NCBI RefSeq assembly: GCF_003854965.1 | Contig: NZ_RQPI01000006.1 | Span: 186,001-250,000, forward strand | Direction of reading: 5' to 3' | DNA: 64,000 bases | Origin: Paenibacillus rhizophilus | GTDB taxonomy: Bacteria; Bacillota; Bacilli; Paenibacillales; Paenibacillaceae | Shown: positions 8,103-15,961 of the stretch, in pieces | Numbering within the stretch: the first letter of the stretch is position 1 | How the letters are laid out: every line of letters begins with the position of its first letter | Position numbers and translations under genes: made by a program | The notes under the pieces: model-generated | Database searches by the model: none | Told to the model about the DNA's origin: nothing | Seen by the model: only the letters and a program-made list of their open reading frames with translations

Positions 8103-9512
8103 ATGAATAAGGAAATGCTGCCCGCCGCTTTTACAGCCAGGATCAAAGAGATGCTGGGAAACGAAACGGACGCCTTTCTGGGTACATACACAGCGCTGAG
8201 GACCCAAGGCCTAAGGCTGAACAAGTTAAAAACCGGTACGGAATCGGGACGAAACACTGCGGAAAAAGCTATGAGTCTATTCGGCCTTCAGCCCGTACCC
8301 TGGTGCTCCGAGGGCTATTATTATGAAGATCCTTCGCGTCCGGGCCGCCACCCTTACCATGAGGCCGGATTATATTATATCCAGGAGCCGTCGGCAATGT
8401 CCGCCGCCGTACTGCTGGACCCGCGCCCCGGTGAGACGGTGCTGGATCTCGCCGCCGCTCCCGGAGGCAAGACAACCCATATCGCTTCTCTGATGGAAGG
8501 ATACGGCCTGCTCGTATCGAACGAAATCCACCCCGAACGGGCCAAAATACTGGCGGAAAATGTGGAACGGTCAGGTATCATGAATGCCCTCGTCACCAGC
8601 GCACACCCTGGCGAGCTGGCGCGCCGCTTTCCGGAAGCCTTCGACCGGATTATGCTTGACGCCCCTTGCTCCGGGGAAGGAATGTTCCGCAAGGACCCGG
8701 ACGCCGTCGGCGAATGGTCGCCGGAGCATGTGGAACTCTGCGCCTCCAGGCAGTGGGACATTGTGCAGGACGCCTACACGATGCTGAAGCCGGGCGGCCG
8801 GCTGGTCTATTCCACCTGTACGTTTAACACGAAAGAGAATGAAGAACTCGTATCGCGGCTTACGGCAAATTATCCTGATATGGAGCTGCTCGCGACTAAA
8901 CGGCTGTGGCCGCATCTCGAAAAAGGCGAAGGGCATTTTGTGGCGCTGCTGGCCAAAGGCGGGTCCTTGGACTTGGACTTGGATAAGCCTTCTGCCGTCA
9001 TCTCCGCCCAGGGTTCCGCCAAACGCAGAGGCCGGGCGGGCAAAGGCCGGTCCGCCGGACAACCGGAAGCCTCCGCGCAGGCCGCATTCCGGCAGTTCCA
9101 GGAATGGGCGTCCGCAGAAACTCCGGGCTACCGGCCGGAGGGTATTCCCGTTCTGTTTGGGGATTCCCTCTACCTGCTGCCTTCTTCATTTGGCGCCTCC
9201 TGTTCCACGGAACTTCTCCAAGGCCTGCGCGTTCCGCGCGCCGGCCTTCATCTGGCCCATTTGAAGAAAAACCGGTTAGAACCGGCGCATGCGCTCGCCA
9301 TGGCTCTTCGTCCGGAGCAGGCCGCTCGCGTGTTCGATCTGGACCCGGACGGCCCTGAGGCAAGAAGCTGGCTGCGGGGCGAGAGCCTGGCCGCGCCGGG
9401 ACCCCTGCAAGGCTGGACGCTGGTCACTGTGGATCGCCTGCCGCTAGGCTGGGGCAAAGCAAGCGCCGGCCAGCTCAAGAACCATTACCCGAAAGGACTG
9501 CGCCTTCCGTAG
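8103..9512 (+). CDS. RsmF/RsmB-type rRNA cytosine-C5 methyltransferase (paralogue 1)
   Basis: SAM-dependent NOL1/NOP2/Sun family enzyme of 469 residues that should methylate a cytosine at C5 in rRNA. Motifs in order: N-terminal RsmF-like domain, SAM-binding DLAAAPGGKTTHIA, motif IV with a catalytic-type cysteine (DAPCSGEGMF), and the motif VI cysteine (STCTFN). An Arg/Lys/Ala-rich linker (about residues 300-325) leads to a C-terminal RsmF-type RNA-binding domain. ATG at 8103 follows AAAGGAGAT. A paralogue with the same architecture lies 2 kb downstream on the opposite strand. Which cytosine is modified cannot be decided here. Confidence 0.93.
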   Translation: MNKEMLPAAFTARIKEMLGNETDAFLGTYTALRTQGLRLNKLKTGTESGRNTAEKAMSLFGLQPVPWCSEGYYYEDPSRPGRHPYHEAGLYYIQEPSAMSAAVLLDPRPGETVLDLAAAPGGKTTHIASLMEGYGLLVSNEIHPERAKILAENVERSGIMNALVTSAHPGELARRFPEAFDRIMLDAPCSGEGMFRKDPDAVGEWSPEHVELCASRQWDIVQDAYTMLKPGGRLVYSTCTFNTKENEELVSRLTANYPDMELLATKRLWPHLEKGEGHFVALLAKGGSLDLDLDKPSAVISAQGSAKRRGRAGKGRSAGQPEASAQAAFRQFQEWASAETPGYRPEGIPVLFGDSLYLLPSSFGASCSTELLQGLRVPRAGLHLAHLKKNRLEPAHALAMALRPEQAARVFDLDPDGPEARSWLRGESLAAPGPLQGWTLVTVDRLPLGWGKASAGQLKNHYPKGLRLP

Positions 9513-9649
9513 AAGCCCGCCCATATTAAATCCGCTGGGCGGCTGACCGGAGCGGCAGAGGCCCTCCCTACATACGATGTTCTATCCCATGAAGCCGAGG
9601 CGATATAAGACGGCAGCGGGGAGACAGTCCCTTTAAAGGAGGAATCCGC

Positions 9650-9742
9650 ATGGGCGCAGCTTACGGAGGCTTCACTTCGACCGGAGCCATTTTGGTTCTG
9701 TTCATTCTGCTCGTCATTATTTCCCGCTCGTTGTTCATTTAG
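9650..9742 (+). CDS. YjcZ-family sporulation micropeptide (30 aa)
   Basis: Thirty-residue hydrophobic peptide beginning MGAAYGGFTSTGAILVLF and ending in a single membrane helix and SLFI. Tyr-Gly-Gly followed by one helix is the hallmark of the YjcZ/SscA family of spore-associated membrane micropeptides. AAAGGAGG ends about 8 nt before the ATG. A paralogue (MSAPVGYGAWTSTG...) is encoded at 31661-31759; they share the TSTG(A/T)ILV core. It is too short for most gene finders. The 137 nt between it and the RsmF-type gene show no supported gene. Confidence 0.8.
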   Translation: MGAAYGGFTSTGAILVLFILLVIISRSLFI

Positions 9743-9770
9743 TTTACCTTATATTATACGCTTGGATAAC

Positions 9771-9810
9771 AAAAGAGTGCTCTTGGCCGCGGCTAAAGAG
9801 CACTCTTTTA
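9771..9810 (+). terminator. Rho-independent terminator after the YjcZ-type gene
   Basis: Perfect inverted repeat AAGAGTGCTCTT / AAGAGCACTCTT around a GC-rich loop, with A-run and T-run flanks, so it may stop transcription from both sides. It lies between convergent genes. Confidence 0.85.
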
Positions 9811-9900
9811 TGAACGATTATCCATAAGCAAATTGTTTAATTACCTGCTTTTTTACATCCGAGATTAAAATCTACCGGCGATACCCATTTCCCTTCCGGT

Positions 9901-10701
9901 TTAAGACAAACAGTATTTGATGAGCGCCTTGGATACTCCGTTCTCGTTGTTGTTGCCGGTGACCACGTCGGCCGCCGCTTTGACTTCCAGCGGGGAATTG
10001 TCCATAGCGACTCCCAAGCCAGCGAAGGCAAGCATCGAAATATCGTTATAATAATTGCCGATTGACAGCACTTCCTCCTGACGGATGCCAAGCTGCTTGG
10101 CCAACTGCTTCAGAGCATTGCCTTTGGATGCCTCGGGGTGCATTAAATCGATGAAAAACTCTCCGCTGCGCTGAATATTGAACGACTGTATCCATGTGCT
10201 CCATTCCCGCTGGGCTTCGTCCATTATTTCCACCGTGGAGAACACGGTGAACTTCACAATCGGTTCGCGGAACTCCTCCCAAGCCGGAAGCGACGCGGGA
10301 ACAAGCTGGAGATGCTCATACATAAAATGGGCTTCTTTTGTCAGATGCTCAACATTATCCACGTAAAGCTCGAAAGCGGTATTTACGTCAAAATGGATAT
10401 CGCGCTCACGGCAATACTGAATATATGGATCAAGTCCTCGCCCGTCCATGGCGTATTGATGAATGACCTTCTGATCCTCCACCCGCACGGTGACGGCCCC
10501 GTTATCGGCAAGCACATAACCGGTCAGTCCCATCTCCTCCATAAGCGGAAGGGCGTTCTTCGGGTTTCTTCCCGTACACAGAACGACCCGGCCTCCCTGT
10601 CTGGTGACCTCCGCAACGGCCTCCTTGTTCTCGGGGCTTAAAGAGTGATCGTCGTTCAGCAGCGTACCGTCGACATCTAGCGCTATCAGCTTGTATTTCA
10701 T
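9901..10701 (-). CDS. Cof-type HAD-superfamily phosphatase
   Basis: HAD class IIB hydrolase of 266 residues, probably a cytoplasmic sugar-phosphate or cofactor phosphatase. Motif I is ALDVDGTLLNDD (nucleophile Asp at about residue 9), motif II VLCTGRNP, motif III lysine in the EASKGNALKQL stretch and motif IV IGNYYNDISMLAFAG. The last motif usually reads GDxxND in Cof proteins; here the first Asp is Asn, a common tolerated variant. ATG at 10701 follows GGTGGAG. Substrate is unpredictable from sequence. Confidence 0.92.
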   Translation of the reverse strand: MKYKLIALDVDGTLLNDDHSLSPENKEAVAEVTRQGGRVVLCTGRNPKNALPLMEEMGLTGYVLADNGAVTVRVEDQKVIHQYAMDGRGLDPYIQYCRERDIHFDVNTAFELYVDNVEHLTKEAHFMYEHLQLVPASLPAWEEFREPIVKFTVFSTVEIMDEAQREWSTWIQSFNIQRSGEFFIDLMHPEASKGNALKQLAKQLGIRQEEVLSIGNYYNDISMLAFAGLGVAMDNSPLEVKAAADVVTGNNNENGVSKALIKYCLS

Positions 10702-10777
10702 TCTCCACCATCCTTGAAATTCTTTTTATCTGTCTTTTTATTATAAAATAGCGCCTTCACGTTATGTGGCCATGATG

Positions 10778-11536
10778 TTAAATTTCCGCGCCAAGCAGCT
10801 TTAGCTCCGCCTCGGTCAGCTCCCGGCAGGCTCCTTCGGCCAGGCTCTCGTCCAGAGACAAATTGCCCATTGAGACTCTTTTTAAAAAGACGACTTTTTT
10901 CCCGACCGCTTGAAACATCCGTTTTACCTGATGAAACTTCCCTTCGGTTATCGTCAGGGAAATTCGCGAAATGACTTGTTTTCCGCGCTCTCTGCTCAGA
11001 ATGACCAGCTGCGCGGGCAGGGTCACATAACCGTCGTCCAGCTTCACTCCCTCCGCAAAAGCCGACACATCTTCCGGACCGACATCGCCTTCCACAACGG
11101 CCTCATACGTCTTCGGCACATGCTTGCGCGGCGACAGCAGCTCATGGGCAAGCTTGCCGTCACTCGTGAGCAGCAGCAATCCCACCGTGTCTTTATCCAG
11201 TCGCCCTACCGGAAAAGGCTCGAACGCCGCGTAGCGCTCTTCCAGCAGATCCAGTACGGTCCGGTCCCGTTTGTCCTCCGTTGCCGACAGTACACCCGGC
11301 GGCTTGTTCATCATGAGATAAATATGCTCACGGTAAAGAACCGCCTCGCCGGCCACCTCGATCTTGTCGACGTAGGGATCGACATGCGCGCCACTGTCTT
11401 TAACGACCGCGCCATTTACCGTGATGAGCCCCTGCTTCGCCTGCTTCCGCAGTTCGCTGCGCGAGCCGAAGCCTACATGGGACAGCACCTTGTCAAGCCG
11501 CTGCTTTTTACCTTCGCCGCCTTTCGTCTTTGCCAT
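10778..11536 (-). CDS. rsuA: RsuA-type 16S rRNA pseudouridine synthase
   Basis: Pseudouridine synthase of 252 residues with an N-terminal S4 RNA-binding domain (QRLDKVLSHVGFGSRSELRK, from about residue 12) and the catalytic motif PVGRLDKDTVGLLLLTSDG, whose Asp is the nucleophile. This matches RsuA, which modifies U516 (E. coli numbering) in the small-subunit rRNA. The start codon abuts the stop codon of the upstream RsmF-type gene with no gap, so two rRNA-modifying enzymes are cotranslated. RluB/RluE-type substrate specificity cannot be fully excluded. Confidence 0.92.
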   Translation of the reverse strand: MAKTKGGEGKKQRLDKVLSHVGFGSRSELRKQAKQGLITVNGAVVKDSGAHVDPYVDKIEVAGEAVLYREHIYLMMNKPPGVLSATEDKRDRTVLDLLEERYAAFEPFPVGRLDKDTVGLLLLTSDGKLAHELLSPRKHVPKTYEAVVEGDVGPEDVSAFAEGVKLDDGYVTLPAQLVILSRERGKQVISRISLTITEGKFHQVKRMFQAVGKKVVFLKRVSMGNLSLDESLAEGACRELTEAELKLLGAEI

Positions 11537-13060
11537 CTATGTCCACCTCCAGCCTGCGGGATATTCATTCTTGAGGATGCCTTCCTGCCATTTCGCCCAG
11601 CCAACGCTGTATTCGTCGATGCAGACGAGCACGTAGCCTTTTGGTGCTGCGCCCGGGGCAAGTCTCAGACGGTCCGACGGAATCGACAAAGTCTCCCCCT
11701 TTAGGTAGGAAACCGCTTCCGCCCCATCTCCGGCAAGCGACACGCTTCGCCGGCTTTCATGCGGAGCAAGCGCCGTCGCCAGGGGATGGCCTGGAATAAA
11801 ACGTCCGTTCCGGACCTGTCCCATGTACCAGCCGGGACGCACCGTTTTCAGGCCGTCCAGCGCTTCACGCGGCAGCGGAGACATATACAAATGCTCTCCG
11901 AACAGTATGGGGAAGCCTTCCGGCTGCCAGCCCAGCTGCTCCCGGGTAAACTCCGCATACGCCGCCATAATGTCTCCCTCCGACGTAAAGGCCACGCTCC
12001 GTCCCCGGCTTCCGTTCCTGCCGGAAGATCGGCCGCCGCGGTTGTCGACACGGCTTTCGGGAGTCTTGTCCTTGCGGGGGACGGCGGTCCGGCCGCCGGT
12101 CTCCCGGCGCGGAGCGACCGGCAGAGACGGGTCGCCGGCTCGCGTTCCGGCGGTATCCTCTCCAGCCGTTGCTTCATGCCTTAAGACGGCAATAAAATGT
12201 CCCTCACCCTTAACCTTGTGGGGCCACAAACGCGCCGTGTCCGGAAGCGGCTGGAATCCTGGGGCAAAGGAGCCTGTTCCTCCGACCGGAACGACCGAAA
12301 ACTGCGGATGCCCGGCCAAAAACTCGGTGATGCCGCCTTCATTCTCCTCCGGCGAAAAAGTACAGGTCGAGTAGACCAAAGTGCCGCCCGGCTTAAGCGC
12401 GCGCGCCGCCGCCTGAAGAATCTCGCGCTGCATGCCGGCGTATTTGGCCGGCGTGCTCTCGTCCCACTGCCGCACCATATCCTCGTCCTTGCGGAACATG
12501 CCTTCGCCGGAGCATGGGGCATCAATCAGGATGCGGTCGAAAAACCCGGGGAACGCCTCGGCGATTCTCTCCGGGCTCTCGTTCAGGACGATCGCGTTCC
12601 TCGCGCCGCAAAGTTCCAGGTTCTTGGCCAGAGCCTTGGTCCGTTCGGAATGCAGGTCATTGCTGACCAGCATCCCCCGTCCCTGCAGCTTGGCGGCGAT
12701 CTGTGTAGACTTTCCGCCGGGAGCGGCGCACAGATCCAGTACGCGGTCGCCCGGCAGGACGCCGAGCAGCTCTACGGGCGCCATGGCACTCGGCTCCTGA
12801 ATATAGTAAAGTCCGGCGTGATAGTAAGGATGCTTGCCGGGTCTCGCTCCCTCTGGGGTGTAAAACCCGGTGGAGCACCAGGGAATCGGCTCTATGCCAA
12901 ACGGCATAATCCGCCGCAGCGCTTCCACAGGAATCTTTAATGTATTGACACGGACACCTGTATGAGGAATCTCCCCATACGTCTCCGCAAACGCTTCGTA
13001 CTCCCGTCCCAGCAGGTTCTTCATCCGCTCGGAGAAGGAGTGCGGAAGTTGTACCGCCAT
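11537..13060 (-). CDS. RsmF-type rRNA cytosine-C5 methyltransferase (paralogue 2)
   Basis: NOL1/NOP2/Sun methyltransferase of 507 residues with the same layout as the gene at 8103: SAM motif DLCAAPGGKSTQIA, DAPCSGEGMF with the family cysteine, STCTFSPEENEGG, an Arg/Gly/Ser-rich linker (about residues 305-365) and a C-terminal RsmF RNA-binding domain. The ATG at 13060 is preferred because GGGAGG lies 7 nt upstream; a start at 13090 lacks a site. Cotranscribed with rsuA. The two paralogues presumably modify different cytosines. Confidence 0.93.
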   Translation of the reverse strand: MAVQLPHSFSERMKNLLGREYEAFAETYGEIPHTGVRVNTLKIPVEALRRIMPFGIEPIPWCSTGFYTPEGARPGKHPYYHAGLYYIQEPSAMAPVELLGVLPGDRVLDLCAAPGGKSTQIAAKLQGRGMLVSNDLHSERTKALAKNLELCGARNAIVLNESPERIAEAFPGFFDRILIDAPCSGEGMFRKDEDMVRQWDESTPAKYAGMQREILQAAARALKPGGTLVYSTCTFSPEENEGGITEFLAGHPQFSVVPVGGTGSFAPGFQPLPDTARLWPHKVKGEGHFIAVLRHEATAGEDTAGTRAGDPSLPVAPRRETGGRTAVPRKDKTPESRVDNRGGRSSGRNGSRGRSVAFTSEGDIMAAYAEFTREQLGWQPEGFPILFGEHLYMSPLPREALDGLKTVRPGWYMGQVRNGRFIPGHPLATALAPHESRRSVSLAGDGAEAVSYLKGETLSIPSDRLRLAPGAAPKGYVLVCIDEYSVGWAKWQEGILKNEYPAGWRWT

Positions 13061-13109
13061 GCTGCATCCTCCCGATAATCCCTTTAACAAAGGGGTTGAA
13101 TAGCTTAAG

Positions 13110-13133
13110 GAACACCCCCTTGAGGGTGTCCCT
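13110..13133 (-). terminator. Hairpin between the DUF309 and RsmF-type genes
   Basis: GGACACCCTC/GGGGGTGTTCC stem with a very short loop. It stands downstream of relQ-DUF309 on the minus strand. The T-run is weak, so it may be an attenuating or 3'-protective hairpin, not a full terminator. Confidence 0.5.
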
Positions 13134-13161
13134 GTGCCGTAAATTATTAAGTCCTGCCTAA

Positions 13162-13611
13162 TCAGTGGCGGCAGGACTGCTGTCTGCGGGGCCCCCGCCG
13201 CTGAGGGATATTCGGCTTGATGCCGCGAGAGGCGGCACGAACCGCCACCGCCAGCTCGCCATCCACGATATCGATGGTCAAATCGTAATAAGGAAACGGC
13301 TTCTTGTTGTACTCCTTCAACTGCCGGACATACCTTTCCGTCTCGCGGACGAGCTTGGCGAGATGAATGCCGAGCGTCGTATCCGGGTAATGCCGGAGTC
13401 TCGCCGCCGCGCCCTCCAACATAATTAACGCACCGCGAACGTTGCCGTTACGGAAATGATACAGTCCCACAGCAACCTGAAGCAGCGCTTTATACAGCGG
13501 ATCGCGTTCCTTGGAGAGCCATAGTTCCTCCAGAACCTCATGGCATTCAAAAAAATCGCGATCCCGGTTGAAATAGACCAGATATGCGACATACAACCGA
13601 TCATAAGCCAT
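13162..13611 (-). CDS. DUF309 protein
   Basis: Helical protein of 149 residues with the DUF309 signature FFECHEVLEELW (about residues 20-31; conserved His and Glu residues) and LLQVAVGLYHFRNGN. The function is unknown; the HExxE-like cluster suggests a bound metal or substrate. The C-terminus is basic (RRGPRRQQSCRH). Its start overlaps the 3' end of relQ by 11 nt, so translation is coupled to an alarmone synthetase gene. Confidence 0.88.
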   Translation of the reverse strand: MAYDRLYVAYLVYFNRDRDFFECHEVLEELWLSKERDPLYKALLQVAVGLYHFRNGNVRGALIMLEGAAARLRHYPDTTLGIHLAKLVRETERYVRQLKEYNKKPFPYYDLTIDIVDGELAVAVRAASRGIKPNIPQRRGPRRQQSCRH

Positions 13612-14413
13612 CCGGCAAATCGCCTTTCTTCGCCTGCGAAATCATTGCGCGCACCCGCAGGAGCAGTTCCTTCATCGCTTCCATGTCCTGGCGCTGCCAA
13701 ATTTCGTTGAACTCTTCCTGGCTGCGGATCGCTTCATTGACAAGATGGTAGAAATACAATTGATGTATCGCATGAAGCACCTGGGTCGTCGTATTGGAAT
13801 TTTCCTCAAATGTCTTCTGCGCATCCAGGATTTCTTCCCGGATGCTGGACATCTCGGCGTCCAATATCGACGCGGCCTCCGCTGCCGTCTTCAGGCGCAG
13901 CCTCATTTCATCCGGCAGGCTTTCCCGGTATTTATAGTTCAGAGAGTGCTCGATGGTCGCCCAGAAATTCATCGCCAAGGTGCGGATCTGAATTTCGGCC
14001 AGAACGATCTTTTGCCCGAGGGCCGTCTGCACCGGATATCTGATGATCATATGGAAGCTGCGGTAGCCGCTCTCTTTGTAATTGGTAATATAGTCTTTCT
14101 CATATACCACTTCCAGATCTTTGCGGGCGCGGACAAATTCCGCCACACGCCGGATATCCTCCACGAATTGGCACATGATCCGTATACCCGCGATATCCTC
14201 AATCCCCTGCTCCAGATCCTCCATCCGCACATTCAGGCGCTTAGCCTTTTCCAGAATGCTGGAGAGCCGCTTCACCCGGCCGGTTACGAATTCGATCGGC
14301 GTATATTCCTCGCGCTTTTTAAGCTCCGCGCGCATCGTTTTGAATTTGACCTTAAGTTCTTCCACTGTCTGTTCATAAGGAAGCAAAAAAGTGCCCCAAT
14401 CCCTGCCGTCCAT
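13601..14413 (-). CDS. relQ: RelQ/YjbM-type small alarmone synthetase with C-terminal extension
   Basis: Makes (p)ppGpp from ATP and GDP/GTP. The synthetase domain contains TPIEFVTGRVKRLSSILEK, IEDIAGIRIMCQFVEDI, YITNYKESGYRSFHMIIRY and EIQIRTLAMNFWATIEH, close to B. subtilis YjbM; no HD hydrolase domain is present. At 270 residues it is about 60 longer than YjbM; the extra C-terminal part (after SSIREEILDAQKTFEENS) is helical and of unknown role. The ATG at 14413 follows GGAGGAAGG. DUF309 overlaps its end. Confidence 0.93.
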   Translation of the reverse strand: MDGRDWGTFLLPYEQTVEELKVKFKTMRAELKKREEYTPIEFVTGRVKRLSSILEKAKRLNVRMEDLEQGIEDIAGIRIMCQFVEDIRRVAEFVRARKDLEVVYEKDYITNYKESGYRSFHMIIRYPVQTALGQKIVLAEIQIRTLAMNFWATIEHSLNYKYRESLPDEMRLRLKTAAEAASILDAEMSSIREEILDAQKTFEENSNTTTQVLHAIHQLYFYHLVNEAIRSQEEFNEIWQRQDMEAMKELLLRVRAMISQAKKGDLPDGL

Positions 14414-14450
14414 CGTCCTTCCTCCTGTCCTCTCGTCGCCGCTCCTGCCA

Positions 14451-14550
14451 AGAAGAAACGGCCGTGCAGCCTCTTTAAGGACTGCACCCGTTTCTCTAGA
14501 AATATAAGTTCCCAAGGATAAGCGTTCAAAGCTTACCTTTGCTTATATTT
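14451..14550. repeat. Intergenic nested inverted-repeat element, copy A
   Basis: About 100 bp with three nested or adjacent stems: AGAAACGG...CCGTTTCT, GTGCAG...CTGCAC inside it, and AATATAAG...CTTATATT. The segments CCGTTTCTC, TAGAAATATAAG, GATAAGCG and CTTATATTT are shared in order with copy B (55581-55679). The right end overlaps the last codons of pyrD, whose TAA stop is read from the element's CTTATATTT arm. Confidence 0.8.
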
Positions 14551-15640
14551 GGACGTCCGCGCCCACCGCCTCGGAGATATGCCGGAACCCGTCCCGCCGC
14601 AGAAGATTCCGCAGTCCGGCGTTCAGCCTGCGGTTCACCTCAGGTCCTTCGTAGATCAGCGCCGTATAAATTTCGACCAGGCTTGCGCCCGCCCGAATCT
14701 TGTCATAGGCGTCCTGCGGGGTGAAAATGCCGCCTGATCCGATAATCGGCAGCTTTCCGTTCGTTTGACGGTAGATCGCGGAAATAACCTCCGTCGATCT
14801 GTCCCGCAGCGGCTTTCCGCTGAGTCCTCCGGTCTCCGATGCTCTTTCATGGGTGAGTCCCTCACGGCGAACCGTCGTGTTGGTAGCTATGATACCATCC
14901 ATTCCCGTTTCTGTCAGCGCGTGCACCATATATTCAAGTTCGGATGCGCTGACATCGGGAGCGATTTTGACAAGTATGCTCTTCTTGACGCCGCTTGCCT
15001 TGCGCTGAAGCTCCATCTCTTCCTTAACCTCGGACAGCAGATGGGACAGCTCGCTTCCGTGCTGGAGGCTGCGCAAATCTGGTGTATTCGGCGAGCTGAT
15101 ATTGACTACAAAAAAATCACCGTACGGATACAGCGTACGAATGCACTTCCGGTAATCCTCGTGCGCAGCTTCGTTTCCGGTAGTCTTGTTCCGGCCGATA
15201 TTCACCGCCACCGGAATACTCCGCCTAGTTTCCGACTTCAGACGCCGCGCCATAGCTTCCGCGCCTTCGTTATTGAAGCCCATCCGGTTGATGAGCGCTT
15301 CATCGGACGGAAGCCGGAACAGCCGCGGCTGCTCGTTTCCCGGCTGGCCCTTCGGCGTCACCGTACCGACCTCCATGAAGCCGAAGCCGATTGACGAAAT
15401 TCCGGGAACCGCCTGGGCGTTCTTATCCAGTCCGGCCGCAAGTCCAACAGGTGTATGAAAATGAAGACCGAACAGGTCGACAGCCAGCTCCGGCGTCTCC
15501 GGGACGCCGTACATCAGGCGCAGAGCAGAGCGTCCTCCCGGCAGGGCGGCCGCTTTTTCCAGTCCCCCGATGACGAGATGGTGCGCTGCTTCCGGGTCCA
15601 TTTTGAAGAAAAAAGGTTTAGCAATATTTCGATATAGCAC
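14543..15640 (-). CDS. pyrD: Dihydroorotate dehydrogenase, class 2 (quinone-dependent)
   Basis: Membrane-associated flavoenzyme oxidising dihydroorotate to orotate in pyrimidine synthesis, about 365 residues. The N-terminal helix MLYRNIAKPFFFKMDPE-like and length identify class 2. Motifs: VNISSPNTPDLRSLQ with the class 2 catalytic serine, and FMN-binding IGSGGIFTPQDAYDKI. I prefer the GTG at 15640, which follows AAGGAG; an ATG at 15661 has no site. The last codons and the stop lie in the copy A repeat. A Bacillus-type operon of class 1 pyrD with pyrK is absent here; the gene stands alone. Confidence 0.94.
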   Translation of the reverse strand: MLYRNIAKPFFFKMDPEAAHHLVIGGLEKAAALPGGRSALRLMYGVPETPELAVDLFGLHFHTPVGLAAGLDKNAQAVPGISSIGFGFMEVGTVTPKGQPGNEQPRLFRLPSDEALINRMGFNNEGAEAMARRLKSETRRSIPVAVNIGRNKTTGNEAAHEDYRKCIRTLYPYGDFFVVNISSPNTPDLRSLQHGSELSHLLSEVKEEMELQRKASGVKKSILVKIAPDVSASELEYMVHALTETGMDGIIATNTTVRREGLTHERASETGGLSGKPLRDRSTEVISAIYRQTNGKLPIIGSGGIFTPQDAYDKIRAGASLVEIYTALIYEGPEVNRRLNAGLRNLLRRDGFRHISEAVGADVQI

Positions 15641-15823
15641 CGTTCTCGCTCCTTCAGGCATAAGGTTTCATTATGATTTTAGCCTTTTCCGCGAGAAAAG
15701 AAAAGTTTTTGCCTCTGCCCGAGGAGACCGTCTTGGACAAGGAGTATAGTATTTTTTTTGTAAACGCATTACAATGTAAGGGTACTTGGAATTAACGATA
15801 AGAGAAAAGGAAGGTCGATCCCT

Positions 15824-15961
15824 ATGTCAGCCAAACGCAAACCGCCTACGATGCAGCAGAAAAAAGAAGAGGTCAACCGCAAAGCGATTGTCTGGGTCGG
15901 CGTCAGTATTGCGCTGCTTGTGCTTGTTTTCATCATCCTCTTTATCGTAACAGGCAGTTAA
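15824..15961 (+). CDS. Small single-span membrane protein (45 aa), unknown
   Basis: Forty-five residues: a basic N-terminus (SAKRKPPTMQQKKEEVNRK) and one membrane helix rich in V, L and I ending IVTGS. AAAGGAAGG precedes the ATG at 15824. The stop TAA and the convergent L,D-transpeptidase stop share the same TTAA (overlap 15958-15961). I do not recognise the family; similar short lysine-rich anchors are common in Bacillales. Confidence 0.7.
   Translation: MSAKRKPPTMQQKKEEVNRKAIVWVGVSIALLVLVFIILFIVTGS

Noticed and set aside
9577..9636. 19-codon ORF before the YjcZ-type gene
   Set aside because: No convincing ribosome site and no family resemblance.
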